A stretch of DNA of 64,000 bases from Paramecium octaurelia (lineage: Eukaryota; Ciliophora; Oligohymenophorea; Peniculida; Parameciidae), in contig CAJJDP010000122.1 of NCBI GenBank assembly GCA_905182995.1, positions 180,589 to 244,588 of the forward strand. Reading direction: 5' to 3'. The translations under genes were made by a program, and so were the position numbers. The notes below the pieces were generated by a model. It was not told the origin of the DNA. It was given only the letters and a program-made list of their open reading frames with translations, and searched no databases. Within the stretch, counting starts at the first letter, position 1; every line of letters starts with the position of its first letter. Below, piece after piece: positions 25,431 to 37,365 of the stretch.

Positions 25431-25849
25431 ATCCCTTAGTGTACTATTTGATTAATATATCATATCAAAAATATAATTCATGTGTCTATATGCATTTTTT
25501 AATTCAAATTTGCTTGATGTAGAGGCTTTGAGTAGCTAAAATACTAGACTCCATTTAAAATATATTAATGCGAAATTCATTATAAAATATTTCAATTTAA
25601 TGGAGTTCTAAATAAAAAAGTTAACTACTGTCGTAAATTAGATATCTACTAAATTGGAGTAATTTCAAAGTAACTAAAATTTTGATTACAAACTATTTTC
25701 AGATGTAATGAAAGGATTTTTAAATTTTATAGTTATCATTAGAGCTGAATTAAGTAAATGCGGAGACATCATTGCTGATTCAATAAGCTATAAATATCGA
25801 TGTAAGTTAATTGATAGAAAAAACATTTGTTTGTATCCACAATCTTTTA
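25431..25849. other. Intergenic spacer, about 420 bp
   Basis: AT-rich spacer. A forward open frame beginning at ATG 25599 is long and runs past 25850 in a different frame from the next gene; its composition is passable but it would overlap the better-supported gene, so I treat it as chance. Confidence 0.45.
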
Positions 25850-28800
25850 ATGTAAGCTTTGAAAAGCAGGGAGTAAAAAAACTAGCCAAAAAAGAATAAT
25901 CACAATTCAACTATACAATTAATAGATCATTGTATCTAATGCGCAAATTCTTAGTAGAATTTTTTTGGTGGAGTGTCAATCTCTTAGTAAGGTAATCCAA
26001 ATATCAAAATAAAAAATGTTACTCAAGTGCCGTGGTATGAAGCCTAATAGTAAAGCCAGACATAATAAAAAAAGTTTATTGACAAATCCACATGCACTAC
26101 TGAAGATTACTATTAAAATTGTACAAATGTCTTATCTGGATCGTATGATCGATAGATTGAATTTGAGAACATGATTTAATACGCAAATGAATCGATAGCT
26201 ATGATGGGGGAGGCTCTCTCCAGTAGAGTGTTACAATAATACAAGGAAAAAGGAAAGCCAGAGGAATTGAATAAGCTTTTGCATGCCATCAAATTCAAAA
26301 AGGAGGACATTGATTCAATTTTCAAGAGTGTGGATTTGAGTCTATTGAAAGATACAATAGAGAATTATGACTAGGTGGAAGAACAAGTAAAGTAACACAT
26401 ACTTTAAGTTCAGAAATAAACAGCTGAAAGAGTATTTCTCTATTGTAAAGCTTTATTTAAAGAGAAATTTAAAAAGGGGAAATTTCAGACAGCAGATCAT
26501 TTCAATAGATAGACAACACTAGGGAACAGAGATGATTGTCGTTGTTAGATCTATGTGGGAGAGATTGTATCATTATAGAACAAAACAGAATAATAAGTGT
26601 AATAGCTAACTAAATAAACCTCGGATCTAAAGGAGAAGGATAGAACCATACATAGTCTCGAATTGTAGATAAAACTGTTTGAAAGTTAAATCAAATAGCA
26701 TTTATAGGATAAATAAGAATTAAAGCAGAAGATTGATTAACAATAAAACTAATCTAGAAGAAGTACTGTATTTTAGAGATAATCAAGTTTTATGGTTAAC
26801 TTTTCATAAAATGATGAACCATAAGATATGTAGATGTCTAGTCCTAATGGAAGAGTGCAAAAGGAAGAAAGACAATCTTATTCCAGAATATTGAAACCAC
26901 CTTCGCTATAACCATTTGTCTTACAGAATTAAGGATAATAGGAAAATCTAAATAATGAATAATTTAATGATTTGGTCAAGAAGGACAAAATGATAGAACG
27001 ATTGATTGTTTTAACAAATGCTTTAGATAAATCTAACAAAGACAGAAGATTATCACAATTATAATATGTAGTGGAGCAAAAGGGAGAGCGACAACTTTCA
27101 GATATGTTTGATTTAATTAAAGATATCGAAGAGAATGATTTGTTGATTAAAGAGCGAAGATCATTTGGAAATTTACAATCTGACTTAGATGATTAAAGAT
27201 CACCTATGAATGTTTCAAAACCATTCTACTCTCAATAAATGATAGACTAAGTTGAGCAAGTTCAAAAGTAAAAGTTCTTATCAACTAAGGACTTAAACTC
27301 CCCTAAGGTCTTATACTTAGAATAAATTAAAGAGATTGATGAAAATAAGCATATTCTACTTGTTCCTATTGAATAAGCTGCTACTCAAGGAAAACATTCC
27401 AAAAATACAAGTTAATCTAGTTTTAACGACAGCAATCAAGGAATGGAGGAAATTTCTCCTGAAAATAAAAAGCAATCAAGATTAAGAAGAACTTCTTCAA
27501 ATGTCCAATAAATTGTGGAAACCAAAAATAATAATAAATAAAAAAGAACCAATTCAATAAAGTTGAAATCGAAAAGAAAAGTTTCACACTAAAATAATTC
27601 AAATGAGGCTGTCTCGAATATTTATTAAACGACTAGTAATCCCTAATAGAATTCTGGTATGTTAACTGACAGATAACCTGTCAGATCTATATCCCAATAA
27701 TAATAAGAATAATATAAATATGAAAGGATTATAGAAAATGAATTGATTTCAAACAAGATAGCAATTCATAATACTAGTCTACATGATAAACCTATTATTA
27801 ATATCTTATAATCAAATCATAATGTTCAATTCCATACTCCAAATAATTCATCTCGATTAATCAAAGTTAAGAATCAAAATTAAGAAAAGTTAGATATCAA
27901 TGCAATACCTAAATAAATAAGTAATCATAAATAAAATTTAGAAATCAGTAATCCCATTTAATAAAAACATTAAGAGTCATAAATAATTATTTCACCCTAA
28001 CAATAAACGAAATTTTAATAATAATTAAGTTAATAAAAGTTTTTAATATCTGAAGATCGTGAAAAAACAACTAAAAAATAATAGTAATAGCAATAACAAT
28101 AACAATAATAATAATAATAATAATAAGTAATTCATGCAAGTCCAATATAAACAATTTAGTAATAATTTCAATATGTCTAAGAAAATTAAATAAAACCTGA
28201 TAAAGAAATAACTTCAATCGGTATTATATCGGAGGTTAAGAAATAAGTACAACAATAAAATTAAAGAGCCAAACTTCCAAATTTAGAGATAGATTCAGTA
28301 GATAAATATAATAAATCACCAAGAAAGTTAAGCACTTAAAATAATAGTAATAAACCAACTGATAATAAATAGAAATGGCCTGGATTTGAATCTGCAAAAT
28401 TCATAACTCACATTGATCCAAACATTTAAACTGAAACTCTAAACTAAAGGCCATAAACAACAATAGATAATGACGAAATTAAAAAATAAGAAGGATAAGC
28501 AAGAGAATACATCAATAAATAAAAGGATGAATTTGAAAAAAAATAAAAAGAAGAGAGATTAATGTTTGACTAAGTGTTATTCGATTTACCAGAGTAACAA
28601 GAAGAACTTATTATAAGAAATGCCATAAATAATAACTCAGGCAATATAATTACTGAAGAACTAAATGACAATGTTATCAAACATATGTATAAAAATCTCA
28701 AGGAAAAATAAACATAAATAACACAAACGATTAACAAATTTTATTAAAGAGCTGATGAATAAAACATTGATTATGCTGAATTTTAAAATTTTATAAATAA

Positions 28801-28980
28801 ATTCTCAAACCTACATAAACGCTGTGGTAAAGATTGCATTCATGTGACAAGGTACATTATTATAATTTTTTTAGATTTTACATGAGACTTGGATTTATAC
28901 CATTAAGATATCTGAACAAGCGAAAAGCAATGAAGTTGGCCAAACCAGTCGTACTACCTTGTTTTTCTAAATAAGGATGA
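25850..28980 (+). CDS. Large Gln/Asn-rich coiled-coil protein, 1035 aa
   Basis: One 23-nt intron (28852-28874) leaves exactly 1036 codons. The first 120 residues are mixed; residues about 130-290 form coiled coil (ELNKLLHAIKFKKEDIDSIF, SDLKEKDRTIHSLELQIKLF). The centre is a long disordered region full of Ser, Asn and Gln, with a 16-Gln tract at 28079-28126. The last 200 residues become ordered again with ERLMFDQVLFDLPEQQEELI and a compact, basic end (CGKDCIHVTRFYMRLGFIP). Start chosen because ATG 25850 opens the only frame that runs uninterrupted into the coiled coil. Function unknown; large coiled-coil/disordered proteins of this type are common in ciliate cortex and basal bodies. Confidence 0.75.
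28079..28126 (+). repeat. 16-residue polyglutamine tract coded by TAA, TAG and CAA
   Basis: In-frame run of 16 Gln codons, of which only three are CAA and the rest TAA or TAG. It lies within the large Gln-rich gene and shows directly that TAA/TAG are sense codons here. Confidence 0.9.
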
Positions 28981-29142
28981 TGATTATTTATGTTAAATTA
29001 TATTCTAAAATTTTGTCTCATATTTTTAATAATTCTATTAAGAAAAAATGATGGACTTTTTTTCATAATACAATTATAAATACTTTAAAGAAGGTATTTA
29101 TGAAATAAATTGTATATTGAATATAATATTTCACTTAATGGT

Positions 29143-29835
29143 TCATAATTTTTCTGTTTCTAGAAATTTAACAACAGATTTGTTATACTTTTTGCATAAT
29201 TTAAGAATTTCATCTTTATTCTCAAGTGGATTCTTTAATTTAATTCCATATTTATAAAGAAATTGTCTAGTATCTGTTTTTACACCATTTTTTTTAAAGT
29301 CAAAACTTTAATAGTCCATTTTATCTTATCTTTCAAATATAACCTCATTTTCATTCAAGTAATTTTGGTAACAAACTTTATAATTACCTTCACGGCTATC
29401 ATTAAGATCTAAATCTTTTGAGTAATCTTAAATTTCTCCATCACAAACAAATATGTTTATTAGTTATTCTGGGTCAGACTAATTTTTATAATGGCTGATA
29501 AATTTATTCAAATACCCTTCCTCTTTTATTTATGGTTAAGGAATTAATTCTACTCTTTAAACTTTAATTACTTTTTCTTTAAAATATATAATATCTTCTT
29601 ACGGCTACCGATAACTTTTGGGCTCTTAATATAGATATTTAAAGCGTATAAGATTTTAATTTTTAAGTTTAACTCCTATTATTACATTTTTTTAAGAATC
29701 CATTTACCAAAAAATATGTGTTATTAGTTAAACATAGTCTTCACCTTTGATAGTTGTAATTGAACCATTATTTTAGAAACATTTAGGCAATACTAACTAT
29801 TCTGTTGCCTATACGCTTGCATACACACTCCCCAT
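29143..29835 (-). CDS. Hypothetical protein, 230 aa
   Basis: Intronless, 231 codons from ATG 29835. Begins MGSVYASVQ, which could be N-myristoylated. The body is hydrophilic and mixed beta/helical (VIIGVKLKNQNLIRFKYLY; INIFVCDGEIQDYSKDLDL). The C-terminus QFLYKYGIKLKNPLENKDEI (continuing ...LKLCKKYNKS) resembles the end of the hypothetical protein at 30506-31200, so the two may be paralogs. No known domain. Its start codon is 77 bp from the divergent gene at 29913. Confidence 0.68.
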
Positions 29836-29912
29836 TTTTTACTTGATGTTTAAATTATTATGAGTAGAAAAACATTTTTTGTTTAAGTATTTTATAATAG
29901 AATTTATAAAAT

Positions 29913-30456
29913 ATGAAAAAAGAAAACTCTGGGCATATTCTTGTAGATAGTTAGTTATGCGATTATCAATTTAATACTGCAGAAGCCACTAGATTGATTG
30001 TCAAATAAAGGCCTACCAAATTCAAATTGTTATTTTTCTAGGCTTAACACTCTGAGATATATTTTGTTTCAGAAGATGATAAAGTGTTATACATATCATT
30101 TCATAATGGTATATCCCGAGTAAGTATAGTCGGAATCTCATGGTCTAATTAAGAAGAAACTCCCGGATACAAAAAATTGATTGAAATGTTTGTCGAACTT
30201 AATAAAGATTGGTTTCCGTATAATTACTCAAAAGAAGAACCTTTAGATAAATAATGCAAGCGTTATGAATTTCGAGAAATATAAGAGATTGCTAGGGAAA
30301 TTGGATCCACTCCTTATACATTGACTATGAGCAATTGTAATTTTGCAGCCAATTGGTTAATCAAAAGGGTAAATCCAGAATGCATTTCAGAAAGTAATTA
30401 TAAATAACTCTTACATATTTTTAGTAAACCGCTATGGAAATTGTGCAATCTTTTGA
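29913..30456 (+). CDS. Hypothetical protein, 170 aa, possibly papain-like fold
   Basis: One 31-nt intron near the 3' end leaves 171 codons. The text LTMSNCNFAANWLIKRVNP at about residue 140 has the look of the N-terminal catalytic helix of small papain-like (NlpC/P60- or LRAT-type) folds, where an N-C-x-F/H core is typical, and an aromatic-rich beta region precedes it (VLYISFHNGISRVSIVGIS). This is only a weak resemblance; no full catalytic triad can be assigned. Expected to be soluble. Confidence 0.6.
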
Positions 30457-30505
30457 TTTTATATATATTATTAAGGAAATTATATGATTTGAATTTATTT
30501 AGAAT

Positions 30506-31200
30506 TCATTATTTTTTTGTAATTTCATTTATCAGTGAATCCACATCATTGTGCTTTTTAATGAGGTTTAAAACATCCTTCTCACTATGTGGCTTTTCTA
30601 ATATAAATTTCTGGCTACAAACTAGATATTAATATGTTTTTTATATTTTTTATTTATCTAAATTGACTAAAAGATAATTCATATGCGAATTAGCGAATAC
30701 CAATTGATGTTATTAGTTACAAAGTTTAAATACTGAAGTAAATTGTGAATTATTCAATTTTTCTTCATTATTAAAGTTATTTTAAACATATTCAAGTGCA
30801 TCAAAATCTTTTTAAACATTATCAACAATTTTTTTAAAAAAATTATTTGGATCATTTGATTCTTCATAGAATATTAAAGCATCTTTCAACTTTAGTTTAT
30901 CATTTGCCATTTTGTGATAATCTTCATTCATAATTATAATGAGTTGATCACCACAATACCCATCTATTATTGAGATATAATATTACGCTGTTTTTTATCA
31001 AAACTGCCATCATCTAGTTATTTGTATAGAAATTAATAATATTTTTCATTTTCAAGGTGAAGAATAATTTTATATGTTTAATCTTCAAATTTACTCACTC
31101 CACAGTGTCTTATACATTTTTCTAATTCTTATTGAGGTTACAATTAAAGTTATTAATCATTACTAAAAATGTCTCTTTTGGAAGCAAGAGATTAACCCAT
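30506..31200 (-). CDS. Hypothetical protein, 223 aa
   Basis: One 23-nt intron leaves exactly 224 codons. Starts MGQSLASKRD, another possible N-myristoylation site. The chain is hydrophilic with many Asn, Lys, Gln and Asp and helical stretches (LKDALIFYEESNDPNNFFKK). The tail SEKDVLNLIKKHNDV parallels the tail of the protein at 29143-29835. No recognised domain. The stop lies about 50 bp from the convergent gene ending at 30456. Confidence 0.65.
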
Positions 31201-31547
31201 TTTTTAAATTGAATATATTATGTATAAACCTTTAGAGTTTTAGAATAGACTTAATTCTATTACATTTATTAAGAAATAAACAAAATTAATAAAATTATTA
31301 ATTAATGGTATTAATTTCTTTTTTTTTTAAATTAAGTAATGATTTTTTGCAATTAAAATCCAATATATCTTTAATAATTGATAATATTTCATTCTAAGTT
31401 CTTTTTATTAAGTTTAGTTGAAAAATGATTAGATCAAATCATTACAATATTTATTTGAGCTTCAATATAAACAGGAATTTTTGCTTGATTTTATAATTCA
31501 AGATATTTTCAATATAAATAAATTTTAATAATTAATATAATATTAGT
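31201..31547. other. Intergenic spacer, about 350 bp
   Basis: Very AT-rich divergent spacer between the hypothetical gene starting at 31200 and the atypical kinase starting at 31548. It contains an uninterrupted T run near 31318-31329 and nothing else I can assign. Confidence 0.5.
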
Positions 31548-33050
31548 ATGGAGCAGAAAAAAAATGGTTCTAAAATTTAAGGGCTTATATATGATAAAAT
31601 TTAGGAAGAATATTTAAGGCTAGTTCGATTAAAAGAAAAATTACCAATAGATGTAAAGGACCTGCATTTTCTATTAATTAATTTAAGTTCTAGTATTTTT
31701 GAATATAAATAAAGTATTAATTGAATTGGTAGAGAGAAAGGATGTAATGTTTCCTCCAATCACTTTAGATACAATTTATGTAAGTGAAATAGCTAAAATC
31801 GCTATTCCATTCATAAAATCTTATGTGGATGATGAAATATAGTAAGGTTAAAGAGAAGAACATGCTCTTAAATAGATGATAACAATATGTATTTGAAATA
31901 ATGTTTTTTAGTAAAATAGTTGAATTACGATAGAGTAATTGTTTAATTAGAAAATACAAACCTGCAAAAAATATAAGACTAGTTGTTAGAAGAAATTGGA
32001 TATAAGGAAAATGAGGGAAGTTAACATGCAATAACTTTCTAGGAAAATTTAGGAGTCACCTGGATACATTAGGTTCATAGATAAGGTGAGGAATGTAAAG
32101 TTGATCTTATAAAAACTCCTCCCTTTATTTACAATGTAAAGGAAGATTAAATAGCTATGAAAATATACAAACAAGAAAAAAAATATAAATTAAGAGAAGT
32201 GGAAATAATAGAATAATTTAATAATCCTCATTAGCCCTATTTGTATTCTTATATTAGATACAGCAATTTATTGATTTTATTTTTAAAGTAGCATAAATTT
32301 AGTTTTTATCATCTAACATCTAATTGCATTGGACCTAGAAAACTGTAAAAAAATAAAAATCAAAATCCAAATCAAAATCAAAATCAAAATCAAAATCAAA
32401 ATCAAAATCAAAATCAAAATCAAAATCAAAAAACGTATTAAGGCTATCTCAAGATATGTTATTCAATGATTATCGCATTGGAAGCCTTGCATAAATAAGG
32501 AATTGTTCATAGAGATTTAAAACCTTAAAACAATATGTTTGATTGTTAGAATAATTTGGATAATATAAATGACCTTCTTAGAGAAGATATCACCTGTGTT
32601 ATTATTGATTATGATAGATCAAAGAAGGTAGATTCTGAAGGTAATTTAACTTAATATGAGTGCAATGAATAATATTCCCCTCCTGAAGGTATTCAGGAGA
32701 AATACGATTTTTCTTATGATATATGGCAATTGGGTTTTATTTGGTTACTTTTATTAAATGACAAAGTTTTACAAAATACAGATCTATCATAAATAGAGGA
32801 TATTTAGAAAATACGAAATTCAAAGATTGAGTATTAAAAATCTTAATAATCTGAAAATTAGGAAGATAAGAGAAAAAAATATGATACATTTTTCAATGAA
32901 GCTATCAATATAAAAGCTTATGTCTAAATTGATAAAGTACTTCATCAAATGATTAAAAAAATGATGCAATTTAATCCAGAAGACAGACCTAAACTTGAAG
33001 ATATTAAATTATTAATCTAAGACCTCATCAGCTAAAATAAAATAAATTGA
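31548..33050 (+). CDS. Atypical protein kinase with Asn-Gln repeat insert
   Basis: Introns of 22 and 23 nt leave 485 residues. The first 180 residues are family-specific and helical. The kinase domain starts weakly: no Gly-rich loop is obvious, but IAMKIYKQEKK supplies the beta-3 Lys and REVEIIEQF the helix-C Glu. The catalytic loop HRDLKPQNNMF is intact. The metal-binding DFG is replaced by DYD (CVIIDYDRSKK), and the APE motif is replaced by SPPEG. DIWQLGFIW and NPEDRP (helix F and the final Arg) are present. A pure Asn-Gln repeat is inserted just before helix E. Presence of Lys, Glu, HRD and the DYD Asp suggests possible catalytic activity. Confidence 0.72.
32357..32430 (+). repeat. Hexanucleotide microsatellite coding Asn-Gln repeats
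   Basis: About ten tandem copies of AATCAA (with one variant unit near the start) inside the atypical kinase gene. The six-base period keeps the frame, giving alternating Asn-Gln. Copy number is likely to vary between strains without breaking the gene. Confidence 0.88.
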
Positions 33051-33138
33051 ATAAATTATTTGTTTTTTAATCTGATTAGAAATAATATTATATAAAATAG
33101 ATTAAGAATTACAGCATTTTCTAATTAATTATTCTAAC

Positions 33139-34440
33139 ATGGATTAAAACTTCATTTTATTCGAGACACAAAAACTTAAAAAATAATCAGGATTTAAATA
33201 AGATTAATTTTCGTGCAATTTATGTAATGGAATCACAGATGAACTATTCACAATTAAATGTATAGAAACAGTAATCCAAGTTTGTTTAAATTGTCATAAT
33301 GTTATCAACAATAATGATAATGACAAACAGCTACTTGGAATCTGTTGGCATATGTTGATAACTGATATTCCTTATTGTTCCAAATTACTCATCCATTTAG
33401 ATTCATATGCTAAATTTTATAATTTAAAGTTTCAAGAATGCCAAATCTGTTGCGTTTAAAAAATTTGCTGCAAAATTTGCATGAATGATCACTATTTCTG
33501 TATTGATTGCACTGATACGTATGTTTAACAATAGTTTTCATAATTATATCGGATTCCTTGTCCTAAGTAACTTTGTAATTTAGAATTAAATCATTATCTT
33601 ATAGCCTAATTTATATCACTTTAATAGGTTAAATGTTGGAAAATAATATAAAGGGATTTGTTTTGCATCAAATAAAATTGCCATTCGTAACTTACAATTC
33701 ATCCTTATTCACCAATAGAATCTTCAAGCCTGAAGAAAATTAATAAGAACATGGTTTAATGTTAATAATGTAAAACAAAAATTTGTAATACATGTCGCAA
33801 TTAAATTAATGGATCATAATAAAAACATTAATAATATTGTAATTAGTTAGCTTTAAACTAATTCAAAATATATTGCCAAGATCATCTAGTTTAAAAATGT
33901 CCAAAATGTAAAATATTAACTCAACCAAGAGTGTGTTTAAATTTGTCAAATCCAAATCAAGAAATAAATATTTAGTAATGTCAACTATGCAATACTAAAT
34001 TTTGTATTCTATGTAAATCTGCTCAAGTTCTGTTGTTTCCATAAATGAATCAATATTTTTAAGATGAACCATATCGAAGTAATTGTCAAACATGCGCATC
34101 AAGAGTATATTCGAAAAAGAATAAATGCAAAAAATTTACTAGGAAATTGGTGAGCAAATGTTTCTACATACCTAAAATCTTAAGAGGATTATGCAAACTC
34201 CTATTCATTATTATATGGTTACCTGGATATTAATTTATGTAAGTAAGTAAAATAGTTGGAGATTATGTTGATAACAAAATTAATAAAATCGATAAAAGTA
34301 AAGCCCCTTATTTCTTTTGTTGTTGCGGACCAATCATAGCTTTTTCCATCATATGTTCAATCTTTATACTCTATGCAATTTTGTTCATCCCTCTTTTTAT
34401 TAGAAACTGCTATAGAAAAATTAAAGGTTAACAACTATGA
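33139..34440 (+). CDS. Cys-rich RBR/IBR-like zinc protein with C-terminal membrane segments
   Basis: Intronless, 433 residues. Many CxxC pairs run from residue 25 to 320: CNLCNG, CLNCHN, CQICC, CKICMNDHYFCIDC, CPKQLC, then CKTKICNTC, CPKCK, CQLCNTKFCILC and CQTC. The layout of a first ring-like module, a CPK...C IBR-like middle and a late CxxC...FCxxC module is similar to RING-IBR-RING ubiquitin ligases (RNF19/RNF144 type). About residues 350-425 hold two hydrophobic segments (YFFCCCGPIIAFSIICSIF). The spacing is irregular for a canonical RBR and the catalytic Cys cannot be pinpointed, so the ligase activity is an inference. Probably an endomembrane protein. Confidence 0.6.
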
Positions 34441-35479
34441 CATTATAACATTTATGAGATTCATAGTAATATTTTTTTATTATAAATCATTCAAACTAAA
34501 TTTTTTAGTATTATTCAGACATTGCCTAAAAAGGCCTGTTTAATCTATGAGAGCTAAATAGGTTTTTAATTAATTTTTATTTCAAATTATTTATGTGTTG
34601 CTTTTGGAATTATATCATTAATTTGTATAATATTTAGTGTTTTTTCTAATACTTACATTTAAATTTCAAAATTAATTATTCTATTTAATATGGTCCAAAA
34701 ATTAGTATCATATATTTTCATATTTATTATGGTTAAATAGCAAAGCATTCCAAAAACATCAATTTCTTAAAATAAAGATTGACTTATTAATTTTCAAATC
34801 GATAAGTTTACATGTATGGAACCTATTGAATAATTAATTGTAATTTAATGAGAGAGAAGAGAATTTAGTTGTGTGATTAAAAAAAAAAAAGTATGTTTAA
34901 GGAATTAACAGATAATAAAGCTCATTCATGATTTTGCTATTAATTTAATAATAAATATTAGCCATTTTATTTAAAACTACAGAAATATATGTTTTTATAA
35001 TAATTTGATTAATTGTATAGGAATAAGTGATAGCAGTAGGCTTTGTATATGAGATGTATTTATATTGTAAAAAAGAGTTGTAGATCAAATATATATATAT
35101 TATATTTTGTAATTACAAAAAAAGAGGTTAATGCAAATTTAAGCCAATGAATGTTGTGCAATTATTTATTTTGTTCTTATTTTTATTATCTAACACATTC
35201 TGAAAATGAATAAATTAACTAGAATTAGAGGAGTGGAAATGATTGAATATTTTGAGAAAGTTTGAATAAGCAATATAAATAATTTAATTTTGAATAAGAA
35301 ATAATTAATAATGCAAACTTGCAAATAATTATATAATTGAGCAAACCAATTGTTAGTTTTAGTTGATGATGCATTAAAAAATATTAATATAAAATAAAAT
35401 TTAAATCATTTTTAATTATAAGATACATTTAATAGTGTATATCCATATAAATGTATAAAGATATTAATTTATTCTATAG
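34441..35479. other. AT-rich intergenic stretch, 1.0 kb, with possible gene relic
   Basis: Mostly A/T homopolymer-like spacer, including a 12-A run near 34881 and TA repeats near 35090. Around 35210-35300 a short stretch reads KLTRIRGVEMIEYFEK, similar to KLREVEIIEQF of the atypical kinase 3 kb upstream, but it soon ends in TGA. I see no complete gene. Confidence 0.45.
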
Positions 35480-36843
35480 ATGAAAAAGATTGATTGTTTG
35501 AGGGGATATGCATTTTCTGCAATAAAAGTCCATTCACCAATAGCTATAATAGGAGGTGGAACTGCCGGACTAAATGTGGCAGCTCAATTAGTAGCTGATG
35601 GTCATGCTATTCCATAGCAAATTAGAATTTTTGAGCCATCTAAGATGCATGCTTATTAACCAGGATGGACAATGATTGGTAATTTAATAATCAAATTTAG
35701 GTGGCGGATTGTGTGACGTAAAAAAGACACTAAAGCCTATGGATTAAGTGTTGCCCAAGAATATTTCAGTTTCTGATAGCGCTGTTACTAAAATAATTCC
35801 TTAAGAGAATCAAATAGAAACATAAGATGGAGGGATATACACCTATGATCAATTAGTAATTGCAACTGGAATTTCGACCGATTTTGATTCAATCAAAGGT
35901 AAGTCCATTCTAATCATTAATAGGTGCTCGAAAATACCTTGAGGATTCAAATGCTCCTGTTGCTTCAATCTATAATTATAAATATGCAGAAAAAATGAAT
36001 AGACTTGTGCAGGAATTTGAAGGAGGAAACATAGTGTATACTGAACCTCCTCTCCCAATCAAATGCGCAGGAGCTCCTTAAAAAATAATATATCTATCTC
36101 ATGATCGATTGAATAAAAGAGGAATAAAGACTCATCATCATTTCTATAAGACAGCTGGAATTATTTTTGGAGTTCCCAAATATGCTGAAATCCTAACAGA
36201 ATTATGCAAAACTAAATAAATAAATTGCCATTTTAAATAGAAATTGGTAGAAGTTTAAGATCATGTCGCCATATTTGAAAATTAAGATACAAAGGAATTG
36301 AAATCTGTCACATTTGATTTATTACATCTAGTACCACCTTAAGTATTCAAAATTAATAAATTAAGACCCCTGCTTAATTCATAGCAAAAAGTGGTTTAGG
36401 AGATTAAGCTGGATTTACACAAGTCCATCCGAATACATTGTAACATGTGACATACAAAAATATTTGGTCACTTGGAGATTGTTCTTCTCTTCCAACTTCA
36501 AAGACAGCAGCCGCTGTTATGGCCTAAACACCAGTTTTAGTTAAAAACTTAATAAGAAGTTGGAAACTTAAACAGGATCCGCTTCCAGGATATTTAGGTT
36601 ATTATTAAAACAATAATTTTAGGATATACTTCATGCCCAATATTTACAAGTTAGTCCAAACTATTACTGGCAGAATTTAAATATAATTCAGAACTTGATG
36701 AAACTTTTCCTATATTTTAATCAAACGAAAGTCGATTGATGTTCCATTTAAAAAAAGATTTCTTTCCAATTGCTTATTGGTAGATCATGGTAAGAGGCTG
36801 GTGGGGAGGTAGAGATGGTCTAAGATTCTTTAAAGGAGCATGA
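35480..36843 (+). CDS. SQOR: Sulfide:quinone oxidoreductase (SQOR type)
   Basis: Four introns (22, 25, 23, 25 nt; the first at 35679-35700 and the second at 35899-35923) leave 422 residues. The FAD-binding dinucleotide fold reads IAIIGGGTAGLNVAAQL at residues 17-33. The redox Cys region KCAGAPQK, the quinone-site PPQTPAQF and the second FAD motif KNIWSLGDCSSLPTSKTAA are all present, with the final GWWGGRDGL. The enzyme oxidises H2S and passes electrons to ubiquinone at the mitochondrial inner membrane. N-terminal residues MKKIDCLRGYAFSAIKVHS look like a short mitochondrial presequence. The last exon is repeated downstream of the N at 37988. Confidence 0.88.
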
Positions 36844-37365
36844 AATTTCATTAATCTATTATGTTTTAAGTTAAATATATATTATTTAAAAATTAGTATT
36901 TACAGTATAAATGTGAATCTCTCATGTAAATACATTTATCTCAAATACAAATATAAAAAATTCAAAATTACAATACTGATTAAATATATTGTCCCGTTTA
37001 GGTTAATTTCATTTAATGACAATAAGTATATATAGAATTATGCTATAATAATAATTTACCCTTCTCATATATTGTAATTAATAAACTTAAGCAAAGTTGT
37101 ATTGATTCTTTGTGTCTGTATTGACTTTTCTAAATATTGAATCTATGAGCTTATTTGATCCAAAGTATTGGCAGACTATCAGTTTTTAATTTTAATGTAA
37201 AAGTAAATATAGATTTTCCATAAAAAATTGAATATTAAAATAGTATTATATTGGGGATTAACACATAAATTTAAACACTTTGCATATTATTACATATTTT
37301 ATGATGTAATAATTGAGATATTCCTATATAAAACAAAAATTGGAAATATTAATAAATATTTGTAA
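36844..37365. other. Intergenic spacer, about 520 bp
   Basis: AT-rich spacer between SQOR and the MFS gene; it is repeated at 38204-38725 as part of the 1359-bp duplicate. No feature recognised. Confidence 0.5.

Noticed and set aside
25599-26030. Long forward open frame overlapping the start of the 1035-aa gene
   Set aside because: It overlaps a better frame that continues for 1036 codons with one intron; with only one stop codon in this code, long chance frames are frequent.
32357-32430. AATCAA repeat as a telomere-like or minisatellite element
   Set aside because: Ciliate telomere repeats are C4A2/C3A3-type; this one lacks C runs, is in frame and lies inside a kinase gene.
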